From CALFCX01 sp964603025 (lineage in GTDB: Bacteria; Margulisbacteria; WOR-1; JAKLHX01), in assembly GCA_964603025.1 (NCBI GenBank), contig CAZRTO010000019.1:1-22267 (forward strand): a DNA stretch of 22,267 nt. Reading direction: 5' to 3'. This document shows, piece after piece, positions 1-6,859 of the stretch (its first letter is position 1; every line of letters starts with the position of its first letter). The position numbers and the translations under genes were made by a program. Under the pieces are notes generated by a model. It was not told the DNA's origin. It made no database searches and worked only from the letters and a program-made list of their open reading frames with translations.

Positions 1-1
1 G

Positions 2-1219
2 GGCATTTATGGCGTTTTGATCAATATTGGAGAAAAAGAGGGCTGGCTCACGCTTCACGGCTCAACGGTACAGCTTGTGACGCCGTATGACAACATCACT
101 ACGATAATGCACGAAGGCGCAAGCGGCAGCGGAAAAAGCGAGATGATAGAATACGTCCACCGAATGGAGGACGGAAGGCTTCTTCTGGGCAGGAACACCG
201 TGACCGGCGAGGAAAAGAAACTGACGCTGACTCAGGCTTGCGGCCTTTGGCCGGTCACAGACGATATGGCGCTTTGTCCGCCGGCCTATCAGGAAGGCAG
301 CAAACTGGTGATCACCGATGCCGAAAAAGCATGGTTCGTGAGAGTGAACCACATCACGCAGTATGGGACGGACCCAAACCTTGAACAGCTGTGCGTGCAG
401 CCAAAAGAACCTCTTATTTTCCTGAGTATAGACGGAGTAAAGGGGGCTACGGCCCTCATATGGGAGCATACCCAGGACAGTCCCGGCAAACCGTGTCCCA
501 ATCCAAGGGTCATCCTCCCGAGAAGGCTGGTGCCGGGCATAGTGGACGGGCAAGTCGAAGTGGATATCCGCAGTTTCGGGCTGCGGACGCCTGTATGCAC
601 CAGGCAAAACCCTTCCTACGGGATAGCTGGATATCTCCATGTGCTTCCGCCCGCTCTTGCCTGGTTGTGGCGCCTTGTTTCACCCAGAGGCAGCGCTAAT
701 CCCAGTATCGTTGCCGAAGAGGGCCTTACAAGCGAGGGCGTGGGGTCATACTGGCCTTTTGCCACGGGAAAGATGGTCGATCAGGCTAACCTGATGCTTG
801 ATCAGATAAGGTCCACTCCGAAGACGAGATATACATTATCGCCTAATCAACACGTTGGGACTTGGCATGTAAGCTTTATGCCTCAATGGGTATCAAGGGA
901 ATACCTGGCAAGAAGGGGCAGCGCGAAGTTCAGGCCCGGCCAGCTTACGCCGGCAAGATCTCCTCTGCTCGGATACGCATTGACAAATATGCAGGTAGAG
1001 GGCTCTATAATCCCACAGTTTTTTCTTGAAGTGCAGCGGCAGCCGGAAATAGGAAACGACGGATACGATGCCGGAGCCCAAATACTGAGCGAATTCTTTA
1101 AAAAAGAGCTCCGCCAGTTTTTGTCAGGCGGGCTCGATCCCATGGGCGTCAAGATAATCGAGGCCTGTCTCAAAGACGGCTCAGTTGAGGATTATGAAAC
1201 GCTGATCCCGCAGGCATGA
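2..1219 (+). CDS. P-loop protein, PEP-carboxykinase-like, probable DUF4914 family (5' end cut off)
   Basis: The frame is open to the window edge, so the N-terminus is missing; the TTG at 17 is only the first possible start and is probably internal. About 405 codons remain. A P-loop, GASGSGKSE, lies about 38 residues into the visible part, preceded by His-Glu. This resembles the kinase-type ATP-binding loop of PEP carboxykinases. Later stretches are rich in Pro, Gly and Trp and show no membrane segment or signal peptide, so a soluble cytoplasmic enzyme is likely. I recall the overall sequence as matching DUF4914 proteins, which are longer (around 600 residues) and of unknown function; that match is from memory. 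The stop TGA overlaps an ATG at 1216, and purE follows directly, so the two are probably co-transcribed. Substrate and reaction cannot be assigned. Confidence 0.6.
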   Translation, partial: GIYGVLINIGEKEGWLTLHGSTVQLVTPYDNITTIMHEGASGSGKSEMIEYVHRMEDGRLLLGRNTVTGEEKKLTLTQACGLWPVTDDMALCPPAYQEGSKLVITDAEKAWFVRVNHITQYGTDPNLEQLCVQPKEPLIFLSIDGVKGATALIWEHTQDSPGKPCPNPRVILPRRLVPGIVDGQVEVDIRSFGLRTPVCTRQNPSYGIAGYLHVLPPALAWLWRLVSPRGSANPSIVAEEGLTSEGVGSYWPFATGKMVDQANLMLDQIRSTPKTRYTLSPNQHVGTWHVSFMPQWVSREYLARRGSAKFRPGQLTPARSPLLGYALTNMQVEGSIIPQFFLEVQRQPEIGNDGYDAGAQILSEFFKKELRQFLSGGLDPMGVKIIEACLKDGSVEDYETLIPQA

Positions 1220-1245
1220 AAAGTAGAAGAAAGGAGATAATGGAT

Positions 1246-1746
1246 ATGGGAACGAAACCGTTAGTCGGGATACTTATGGGAAGCGAGAGCGACCTTGCCG
1301 TGATGAGCAAGGCAGGGGAGGTATTGAAAGAGCTTGGGATAGACTATGAGATGGATATTAGCTCGGCACACAGGCTTCCCGAAAGGACCGGTCAGTATGC
1401 CAAGACGGCCAGAGAGAGGGGGCTTGAAGTCCTGATCGCCGGCGCAGGAATGGCAGCCCATCTTCCGGGAGTGATAGCATCGTATACCACCCTTCCGGTC
1501 ATCGGGGTGCCTCTCAAGTCAGGCAGCCTGGACGGGGTTGACGCGTTGTATTCCATTGTACAAATGCCCCCCGGCATACCTGTGGCTACCGTGGCGATCG
1601 ACGGGGCAAAGAACGCGGCATTTCTTGCCGCATCCATCCTTTCGATAAAACATCCAGAGATCGCCGCAAACCTTGAGAAATTCAGAGAAAAGACAAGGCA
1701 GCAATTACTAAAAAGGTCTGCGGAGCTAAAGGAAACAGGAAAGTGA
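1246..1746 (+). CDS. purE: N5-carboxyaminoimidazole ribonucleotide mutase PurE (class I)
   Basis: PurE acts in de novo purine synthesis, converting N5-CAIR to CAIR. From the chosen start the protein has 166 residues, the usual length. Visible family motifs are GSESD (residues 12-16), SAHR (40-43), the glycine-rich loop GAGMAAHLPGV (66-76) and GVDALYSIVQMPPG (97-110). The ATG at 1246 is preferred because AAGGAG at 1231-1236 sits 9 bases upstream. In-frame ATGs at 1240 (3-base spacing) and 1216 (overlapping the previous stop, no ribosome site) are less likely. Class I PurE normally needs PurK to make N5-CAIR, and no purK lies in the window. The stop TGA overlaps the GTG at 1743 of the next gene, so the three plus-strand genes look like one operon. 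There is no obvious functional link between purine synthesis and the neighbours. Confidence 0.95.
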   Translation: MGTKPLVGILMGSESDLAVMSKAGEVLKELGIDYEMDISSAHRLPERTGQYAKTARERGLEVLIAGAGMAAHLPGVIASYTTLPVIGVPLKSGSLDGVDALYSIVQMPPGIPVATVAIDGAKNAAFLAASILSIKHPEIAANLEKFREKTRQQLLKRSAELKETGK

Positions 1747-1766
1747 CAGGTTTAAAAAAGGACATA

Positions 1767-2939
1767 ATGGAGCGTGTGCTCGTTGTAATTGCCGGAGTTA
1801 TGATACTCATGTGTCTCGGCGTTGCTTATTCCTGGGGCGTATTTTTGCTCCCTATAGATGCAGACATGGGGTGGGGCAGGGCGCAGATATCTTTCGCAGT
1901 ATCGGTATTGCTTCTGGTATTCTCATTGTTCATGGCGGTCGGCGGGCTGATGGAGAAGAGGTTTGGCCCAGCCAAGACCGCCTGTATCGGCGGCGTACTG
2001 GTAGGGTTGGGATGGATCATGGCGTCTTTTTCAGCATCTCCTCTCCATTTATATGTATCCTATGGATTGTTTGCCGGCATCGGTACTGGGCTGTGTTATA
2101 TGCCGTCCATTTCGAGCGGAATACGGAGCTTTCCCGAAAAAAAAGGCCTGATCACGGGCATAATTGTGTTTGGGTTCGGATTTGGAACCGCATTTTTATC
2201 CCCGGTCTTGACGCATGTCATAACCATATACGGTTGGCGGACGGCAATGTTCGCATGCGGGACGGTCTTTACCGCCGTTATATTGCTGGCCGCGCAGTTC
2301 TTAAAGGTATCCGCGCCTTCCGATATGCAGTCCATAGGCGCCGCAGAAACAAAGGACCACTGCTTTTCTCCTTTGCGGATGATAAAGACCCTCGAATTCA
2401 AGATTATGTTCTCCACTTATCTGCTGTCTATGCTTGCGGGGATGATGGTCATAGCTCATCTTATCGCTTTTACCGCTGACAAAGGTTTCGGTCCTATGCA
2501 GGGCGCTTTTGCCCTTACAGCCCTGGCGGTGTTCAACGGCCTGGGCAGGATACTTTTTGGATATGCATCCGACGTCTGGGGCGGCAGAAGGATACTTATA
2601 TTATTGTTCATGGTGATAAGTGCCGCGATGTTCGCCATTTATCATTCTGCCGGATTGCCCGCCTTATATTTTCTTTCCATGACAGTGGGATTGTGTTTTG
2701 GGGGTTTTCTGGCCGTCTATCCTGCTTTGACCGCGGATTATTTCGGCTGCCGGGATTTTTCGATAAATTACGGATTGGTATTTATCGGCTACGGCAGCGG
2801 ATGCTTCGTGGGGCCTTTGATAGGAGGGTGGGTTCATGACCTTTCGGGAAGTTATTCAACCGCGTTTTATTTTGCAGGGGCATTGGCTTTGCTGGGCGGC
2901 ATGCTCACATATTTCTTCATGAAAAAACCCGTCCATTAA
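1767..2939 (+). CDS. MFS transporter, OFA (oxalate/formate antiporter-like) family
   Basis: An inner-membrane carrier of about 390 residues with roughly twelve hydrophobic spans in two halves, split by a hydrophilic loop near residues 185-205. The N-terminal stretch GVAYSWGVFLLPI followed by a short loop and WGRAQISFA is typical of the OFA branch of the major facilitator superfamily, which moves small organic anions such as oxalate, formate or other carboxylates. The substrate cannot be read from the sequence. I prefer the ATG at 1767, with AAGGA at 1758-1762. A GTG at 1743 that overlaps the purE stop is in frame and also plausible, with AAAGG near 1729-1732; it adds eight residues. The gene ends 30 bases before the convergent tRNA-Cys, and no terminator hairpin is evident between them. 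Confidence 0.88.
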   Translation: MERVLVVIAGVMILMCLGVAYSWGVFLLPIDADMGWGRAQISFAVSVLLLVFSLFMAVGGLMEKRFGPAKTACIGGVLVGLGWIMASFSASPLHLYVSYGLFAGIGTGLCYMPSISSGIRSFPEKKGLITGIIVFGFGFGTAFLSPVLTHVITIYGWRTAMFACGTVFTAVILLAAQFLKVSAPSDMQSIGAAETKDHCFSPLRMIKTLEFKIMFSTYLLSMLAGMMVIAHLIAFTADKGFGPMQGAFALTALAVFNGLGRILFGYASDVWGGRRILILLFMVISAAMFAIYHSAGLPALYFLSMTVGLCFGGFLAVYPALTADYFGCRDFSINYGLVFIGYGSGCFVGPLIGGWVHDLSGSYSTAFYFAGALALLGGMLTYFFMKKPVH

Positions 2940-2970
2940 TTCAATACGCGTTACGTGCCTGTCAAGCAAG
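2940..2970 (-). pseudogene. tRNA-Val remnant with T-arm deleted
   Basis: Two blocks match the intact tRNA-Val gene in order. ttcaatacgcgttac (2940-2954) equals 3098-3112 at 14 of 15 bases, and tgcctgtcaagcaag (2956-2970) equals 3135-3149 exactly. The 22 bases between them in the tRNA (3113-3134, essentially the T-arm and variable loop) are reduced to one base. The remnant starts one base past the MFS stop codon and shares its last two bases with the 3' end of tRNA-Cys. It cannot fold as a tRNA. I infer a partial duplication followed by deletion. Confidence 0.75.
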
Positions 2971-3040
2971 GCGACGGCCAGATTCGAACTGGCGAATAAC
3001 GGTTTTGCAGACCGCTCCCTTACCACTTGGGTACGTCGCC
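2969..3040 (-). tRNA. tRNA-Cys (anticodon GCA)
   Basis: This folds as a 72-base cloverleaf. The acceptor stem GGCGACG/CGTCGCC is perfect, the D-stem is CCC/GGG, the anticodon loop is CTGCAAA (GCA), and the T-arm is GCCAG-TTCGAAT-CTGGC. The discriminator is T, as usual for Cys. CCA is not encoded. It is the last gene of a three-tRNA cluster read on the minus strand, and it abuts the tRNA-Val remnant. Confidence 0.95.
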
Positions 3041-3060
3041 AAAAATAATGGTGCGCAAAA

Positions 3061-3107
3061 CGCCCCCGCGTTCGCGGTGGCGGCGCATTTCACTTCGTTC
3101 AATGCGC
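3061..3107 (-). other. Two stem-loops between tRNA-Val and tRNA-Cys
   Basis: Positions 3061-3082 form an 8-bp GC-rich hairpin with one mismatch and loop GTTC (arms 3061-3069 and 3074-3082). Positions 3083-3089 and 3101-3107 form a perfect 7-bp stem (gcgcatt/aatgcgc) with an 11-base loop. The second stem uses the discriminator base and part of the 3' acceptor strand of tRNA-Val (3103-3110), so in the precursor RNA it would compete with the mature fold. It may be a processing or termination element; no T-run follows. Confidence 0.45.
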
Positions 3108-3176
3108 GTTACTGGGTTCGAACCAGTGACCCCTTGCCTGTCAAGCAAGTACTCTAACCAACTGAGCTAAACGCGC
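3103..3176 (-). tRNA. tRNA-Val (anticodon GAC)
   Basis: This folds as a 74-base cloverleaf. The acceptor stem GCGCGTT/AACGCGC is perfect, the D-stem is GCTC/GAGT, and the anticodon stem CTTGC/GCAAG carries loop TTGACAG (GAC). The T-arm is ACTGG-TTCGAAC-CCAGT and the discriminator is A. CCA is not encoded. It is the middle member of the Gly-Val-Cys cluster and the source of the remnant at 2940-2970. Confidence 0.96.
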
Positions 3177-3186
3177 ACATATTAAT

Positions 3187-3257
3187 AGCGGGATATGGGA
3201 GTCGAACCCATTTCTTCAGCTTGGGAAGCTGACGTTGGACCGATCAACTAATCCCGC
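3187..3257 (-). tRNA. tRNA-Gly (anticodon CCC)
   Basis: This folds as a 71-base cloverleaf. The acceptor stem GCGGGAT/ATCCCGC is perfect, and the anticodon stem TCAGC/GCTGA carries loop TTCCCAA (CCC). The T-arm is ATGGG-TTCGACT-CCCAT and the discriminator is T, normal for bacterial Gly. CCA is not encoded. It is the first gene of the minus-strand tRNA cluster. Its upstream side (3261-3290) holds small inverted repeats (CGCC-CTTC-GGCG and CGGCG/CGCCG) and AT-rich DNA, but no promoter I would call. Confidence 0.95.
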
Positions 3258-3389
3258 TTACGCCCTTCGGCGAGCAAGCCCGCCGATATAATTACATTTT
3301 ACAACAAAATATCCCGGCATGGCTGTTTTTTGAGCATATATGCAAGTCGCCGCGTAGATAATACGATGAATATATGTGGTTTAATAATG

Positions 3390-3408
3390 GCGCTGTTAGC
3401 GCTATAAT
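3390..3408 (+). promoter_or_regulatory. Candidate -10 box with adjacent inverted repeat
   Basis: A consensus TATAAT at 3403-3408 directly follows a perfect 5-bp inverted repeat, GCGCT-gtt-AGCGC (3390-3402), which looks like an operator. No good -35 is seen; TTTAAT at 3380-3385 is the best at 17-bp spacing. A start point about 7 bases downstream would fall inside the ribosome site of the next gene, so either the leader is extremely short or this is not the true promoter. Confidence 0.35.
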
Positions 3409-3422
3409 GCAGAAAGGTATTT

Positions 3423-3566
3423 ATGGGCAGATATATATTTTTTCTTGGTTTTGTGGTGTTGGTCCTCAATCTGGTCATGCCGACCATACAAAAATACATG
3501 GACAGCGCGGAGAATCCGAACAGGCAGATAAGCAGTCTTAATTTCGTATATTCCAAAATGAAATGA
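3423..3566 (+). CDS. Small single-span membrane protein, 47 residues, unknown function
   Basis: The reading frame starts with ATG 5 bases after AAAGG (3413-3417) and ends with TGA. The protein begins MGRYIFFLGFVVLVLNLVMP, one hydrophobic span of about 17 residues, then continues with a short polar tail rich in Ser, Asn and Gln. It could be an inner-membrane small protein, or a secreted peptide if the span acts as a signal, though no cleavage site stands out. It lies alone on the plus strand, divergent from the tRNA cluster, and converges with the sigma-factor gene 10 bases away. I do not recognise a family. A minus-strand frame over the same bases looks less protein-like and has no ribosome site. 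The good start signal and the hydrophobic pattern argue that this frame is real. Confidence 0.55.
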   Translation: MGRYIFFLGFVVLVLNLVMPTIQKYMDSAENPNRQISSLNFVYSKMK

Positions 3567-3576
3567 TCTAAGCCGG

Positions 3577-4155
3577 TTATTCTTTGAATAGCAGCTTTTT
3601 GAGTTTTTGCGTGGCGGTCTTACATATCCGGCTTGTTTGTGATTCTGACAGCCCGATATCGTGCCCGATCTCTTTGAACGTTTTGTCATCCTGATAATAC
3701 CCGATTATGACCTTGCGTTCATTCTCTTCCAGGTCTTTCATCGCGCTGTCTATCTGTGTGGCCAGCTCCGTTGTCTCGGTCACCGCGACCTCTTTGTTGA
3801 ACGCCAGATATACGTTCGCCGCCTGTGTGACCCATTCATATATGCCTGTTACCGGATCGGTGCCTCTTTTTCTCAAGTAATCCTGCATGGATCCCTTGAG
3901 CCTTATGCTGACGTAAGGCCAGAGGTCCCCCTTGCGTGGGTCCCAGCTTTTCAGGGCGTCCACAAAGGCCATTTTTGCTTCAGAGGTGAGGTCTTCAGCT
4001 TCCCTTGCCGCGACAGCGGTAGGCAGATTGTTGATATACCATTTTACTGTGGCATCTATCTGGTTCTTGTACTTTTGCAGAACTTCATCCGAATACTTCA
4101 TGAAGTGCTTGCGCAGGACGAGTACTATTTTATCCTCGGTATCGCGGTCAGACAT
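3577..4155 (-). CDS. fliA: Sigma factor of the sigma-70 family, FliA/SigD-like
   Basis: A 192-residue cytoplasmic RNA polymerase sigma subunit. Region 2 spans about residues 30-98, including EAEDLTSEAKMAFVDALKSWD, one residue too long to be quoted whole as a single motif and so best identified by EDL (54-56) and WDPRKG (71-76). Its -10 recognition end is SMQDYLRKRG (89-98). Region 4 spans about 138-188, with helix-turn-helix TFKEIGHDIGLSESQTSRI. The linker between them is only about 40 residues, so region 3 is shortened; typical FliA is about 240-260 residues. As the last gene of the flagellar operon it most likely drives late flagellar genes, as sigD does at the end of the Bacillus fla/che operon. 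Its ATG overlaps the end of the preceding gene by 8 bases, so translation is coupled. A stress or sporulation-type sigma of the same family is the alternative. Confidence 0.8.
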   Translation of the reverse strand: MSDRDTEDKIVLVLRKHFMKYSDEVLQKYKNQIDATVKWYINNLPTAVAAREAEDLTSEAKMAFVDALKSWDPRKGDLWPYVSIRLKGSMQDYLRKRGTDPVTGIYEWVTQAANVYLAFNKEVAVTETTELATQIDSAMKDLEENERKVIIGYYQDDKTFKEIGHDIGLSESQTSRICKTATQKLKKLLFKE

Positions 4156-4357
4156 TCTTCATCTCCCTGATGACGGCTTCCACAAGCTCGTCGCTGCGGT
4201 CTTTCTGCAGGTGGCGGCAGAACTTCATTGCCATATCCTTGGTGAATCTGTAGAACCTCTGGAACGCGGGGGGTACGCCCTTTACGGCGCCGCTTGTAAG
4301 CGTTCCGGTGACTTTCACTTTTGTGTTTAGAGAAGATATTCTGCCGGATTCACCCAT
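4148..4357 (-). CDS. Small basic protein of unknown function, 69 residues
   Basis: I place the start at the ATG at 4357, which overlaps the stop of the upstream gene (stop at 4350-4352). GGCGGA about 9 bases upstream is a fair ribosome site. A longer version from 4414 would run through the upstream gene and is unlikely. The protein is soluble and basic. It has a Thr/Gly/Val-rich first half (SLNTKVKVTGTLTSGAVKG) and a helical second half ending EAVIREMKNV. Its stop overlaps the sigma-factor start by 8 bases. It sits where other flagellar operons carry flhF, flhG or small regulators. Co-translation with the sigma gene suggests a link, perhaps as a regulator, but no anti-sigma (FlgM) signature is visible. 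Confidence 0.6.
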   Translation of the reverse strand: MGESGRISSLNTKVKVTGTLTSGAVKGVPPAFQRFYRFTKDMAMKFCRHLQKDRSDELVEAVIREMKNV

Positions 4358-4763
4358 TATTAATGTTTCCGCCGTGCGTGCCTTTGTTTTCGAGCACCGT
4401 GCTGACCGCCGCAAGTGCCTGGCGCCTCAATATAGGGTCGGCCATTACCGACGCGGCGATCTTCTCAACCATTTTATCAAACCCTTTTATCAAAGTAAAG
4501 GATTTTCCCATCTGTACTTCGATAGCTGTTCTTACAATGGTAGCGACAAGATCTTTTGCGGGAAGGTTGGGGTGGAGCACCTCTTTAAGGGCTGCCGTGA
4601 ACCTGGGAATATTGTCCCTTTCTTTTGGCTCTTCCTTCTGAGGGGTTTCTTTTATCCGGTCTTTTTCGTAAGATAATCTTCCCGATATCAGCGTGCTGCG
4701 CAAAAAAGCGTCCCTTGATGACGGATCGCTGACCGGTATATTTATGTTCTTGCTTTGTTCCAT
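4350..4763 (-). CDS. Unknown protein, 137 residues, between flhA and the sigma gene
   Basis: The start lies 9 bases after the flhA stop, and the stop overlaps the next start, so it belongs to the flagellar operon. The first 50 residues are polar and charged, rich in Lys, Glu and Pro, and probably disordered. Residues from about 53 to 128 (IPRFTAALKEVLHP onwards) look like an all-helical domain with no membrane span. The last ten residues are Gly/Asn rich. No motif of FlhF (GTPase), FlhG (Walker A ATPase) or FlgN is present. The ribosome site is weak: only GGAC inside the end of flhA is seen, so expression probably depends on translation of flhA. A flagellar accessory or regulatory role is inferred from position only. 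Confidence 0.65.
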   Translation of the reverse strand: MEQSKNINIPVSDPSSRDAFLRSTLISGRLSYEKDRIKETPQKEEPKERDNIPRFTAALKEVLHPNLPAKDLVATIVRTAIEVQMGKSFTLIKGFDKMVEKIAASVMADPILRRQALAAVSTVLENKGTHGGNINNG

Positions 4764-4772
4764 CTGTATTTA

Positions 4773-6854
4773 TCAGTCCAATGATACCATGCCTATGGAC
4801 TGGACCTTTACCTGCGGGACTATCTCATTGTATGACAGCACCGCGGTATCGGGGAAACTCCTTTCAATGAACCTTTTAAGGTGCGGCCTCAGCCTCGGAG
4901 AACACAATATGACCGATGGCAGCTTCATCTTTTTGAAAGAAGGTATCTGGTTGGCTATCTGTCCGAGTATCCTTTCGCCGATGCTCGGGTCTAGCGCCAG
5001 AAAGGATCCGTATTCAGACTGGTGTACCGCTCCGATCATGGTCTCCTCGAGATTCGGGTCGATCGTTATTACCGTGATCACATCGTCCTTGTTAGTATAG
5101 CTTTCACAGATCTGCCTTGCCAGGGATTGTCTTACATATTCGGCGAGGATATTTATATCCCTGCTCAGATGGGCGTAATCCGCCAGCCGCTCCATTATTG
5201 TGGAGAGGTCCCTTATAGATACCCGTTCCCTTACGAGCAGCTGGAGCACCTTGTGTACCTGTCCGAGAGAGAGCATATCAGGTATGAGCTCCCTTACGAT
5301 GGCGGCATTTGTGTTCTTGACCAGTTCGACAAGCGACTGCACGTTCTGTCTGGTTATTATTTCGTCCGCGTAGCGTTTTACGGTTTCCCTGAAATGTTCA
5401 CCCACCACGTCTACGGCATCCATTGAAGCAATCCCCGCCTCATCAAGTTTCGGTTTGTCGGCGAGCTGGACCCAGGAGATAACATCCCCGTCCACGGGGT
5501 TCTTGCCTTCTATTCCGGCGATGCTCTTCTGTTTCAGCTCTTCGGGCGACATGTCAACCTTTAAATGGTCAGCCAGCACTTCGCCGGTGGCTACCTTTGT
5601 ACCTCTTATCTCGATCACGTATTGGTTCGGCGGAAGGCTGAGGTCGTCCATGACCCTGACGCCTGGAATGACAAAGCCCAGATCCTGTCCTATGTGGTAT
5701 CTGATCAGCGTTATCTTTTCAAGCAGCGGGCCTTTTTTCGCAGGATCGATCATCGGTATCAGGTTCCTTCCGGTCTTGAGGCTGAGAGGGTCCAGGCCGA
5801 GTGTTGAAATGATGCTTTCCGGTTTTTTAAGTGCGTCCTTTTGGGTGGATTCTTCGGAGACCATTGCGACCTCTTCTTTTTTGAGCTGTGTCCTTAGGAC
5901 GAATATGGTTACCATCCCGGCACCGAGAGCGATCGTCATGAACGGCAGCGTCGGCAGGCCGGGCACCAGGGCGAAGGCCGCAAGCATCATAGCGACAAAG
6001 GCAAAAGCTCTCGGCTGGGCGAAAAGTTCTTTGCCGATATCTGTTCCTATGCTTTCTTCGGTGGCGGCTTTTGTTATGACCATGCCGGTCGCGATAGAGA
6101 CCAGAAGGGCCGGTATCTGGATCACCAGTCCGCATCCTATGGTGAGCAGGGCGAACGTTTGTATGGCCTGCATGACATCCATGCCTCTCTGCAGCCAGCC
6201 GACCAGGATCCCGCCGATCAGATTGACTATCGTTATTATTATTGAGGCTATGGAATCGCCCCTTACGAACTTGTTGGAACCGTCCATAGCTCCGAAGAAG
6301 GTCGATTCTTTTTCTATCTTTTTCCTGCGGTTCTTGGCCTCATTGGCGTCTATAAGGCCGGCATTGAGGTCAGCGTCTATGGACATCTGTTTCCCTGGCA
6401 TGGCGTCCAGCGTGAACCTGGCTGCTACCTCGGCAACACGCTCGGAGCCTTTTGTGATCACTATGAACTGCACCAAGGTTATTATGATATAAACTATTCC
6501 GCCGACTATATAGTTGCCCGCGACAACGAAGTTGCCGAAAGAGGCGATCACTTCCCCGGCATACGCGTTGAGCAGGATAAGCCTGGAAGCGGCTATGTTG
6601 ATCGAGACCCTGTAAAGAGTGACGAACAGCAGCATAGAAGGAAAAGCCGCAAAATCAAGAGGTTCTTTCAGGAACATGGACACAAGGAGCACTATCAGCG
6701 ATATGGCGATATTCCCGGCTATGAGAATATCCATGATGATAGGGGGCAGGGGGACTATGATGAGAGCTATTACTATGACCAGAAGGCCCGCAAATATGAG
6801 GTCGTTGACCGAGAACAGGTCTTTAAATAATTTCAGGCCTCCGGATTCGGCCAC
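4773..6854 (-). CDS. flhA: Flagellar export gate protein FlhA
   Basis: FlhA is the large inner-membrane subunit of the flagellar type III export gate and forms the nonameric ring that docks chaperone-substrate complexes. The 693 residues match the family length. About eight hydrophobic spans occupy residues 18-320, and the FHIPEP signature region is clear (RFTLDAMPGKQMSIDADLNAG, around 146-166, and FVRGDSIASIIITIVNLIGG, around 196-215). The C-terminal cytoplasmic domain runs from about 345 to the end. The start is GTG at 6852-6854, with AGGAGA eight bases upstream overlapping the flhB stop. It follows flhB by 5 bases. The family includes the T3SS EscV/InvA proteins, but the hook genes upstream settle the flagellar identity. 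Confidence 0.97.
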   Translation of the reverse strand: MAESGGLKLFKDLFSVNDLIFAGLLVIVIALIIVPLPPIIMDILIAGNIAISLIVLLVSMFLKEPLDFAAFPSMLLFVTLYRVSINIAASRLILLNAYAGEVIASFGNFVVAGNYIVGGIVYIIITLVQFIVITKGSERVAEVAARFTLDAMPGKQMSIDADLNAGLIDANEAKNRRKKIEKESTFFGAMDGSNKFVRGDSIASIIITIVNLIGGILVGWLQRGMDVMQAIQTFALLTIGCGLVIQIPALLVSIATGMVITKAATEESIGTDIGKELFAQPRAFAFVAMMLAAFALVPGLPTLPFMTIALGAGMVTIFVLRTQLKKEEVAMVSEESTQKDALKKPESIISTLGLDPLSLKTGRNLIPMIDPAKKGPLLEKITLIRYHIGQDLGFVIPGVRVMDDLSLPPNQYVIEIRGTKVATGEVLADHLKVDMSPEELKQKSIAGIEGKNPVDGDVISWVQLADKPKLDEAGIASMDAVDVVGEHFRETVKRYADEIITRQNVQSLVELVKNTNAAIVRELIPDMLSLGQVHKVLQLLVRERVSIRDLSTIMERLADYAHLSRDINILAEYVRQSLARQICESYTNKDDVITVITIDPNLEETMIGAVHQSEYGSFLALDPSIGERILGQIANQIPSFKKMKLPSVILCSPRLRPHLKRFIERSFPDTAVLSYNEIVPQVKVQSIGMVSLD

Positions 6855-6859
6855 TTTGT

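Noticed and set aside
1811..2479. 222-codon open frame on the plus strand
   Set aside because: It overlaps the MFS gene in another frame; the product is Arg/His-rich with no hydrophobic pattern, unlike the true transporter frame.
3258..3330. Promoter for the tRNA cluster
   Set aside because: The stretch is AT-rich with TTGTTG and TATATC-like words on the minus strand, but the spacing is about 11 bases and no pair fits a sigma-70 promoter.
3299..3556. 85-codon open frame on the minus strand
   Set aside because: It is antisense to the small plus-strand gene, has no ribosome site, and runs into the tRNA upstream region.
5455..6492. 345-codon open frame on the plus strand
   Set aside because: It lies wholly inside flhA on the opposite strand; the protein is Ser/Met/Ile-rich without family features. 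It is a shadow of flhA.
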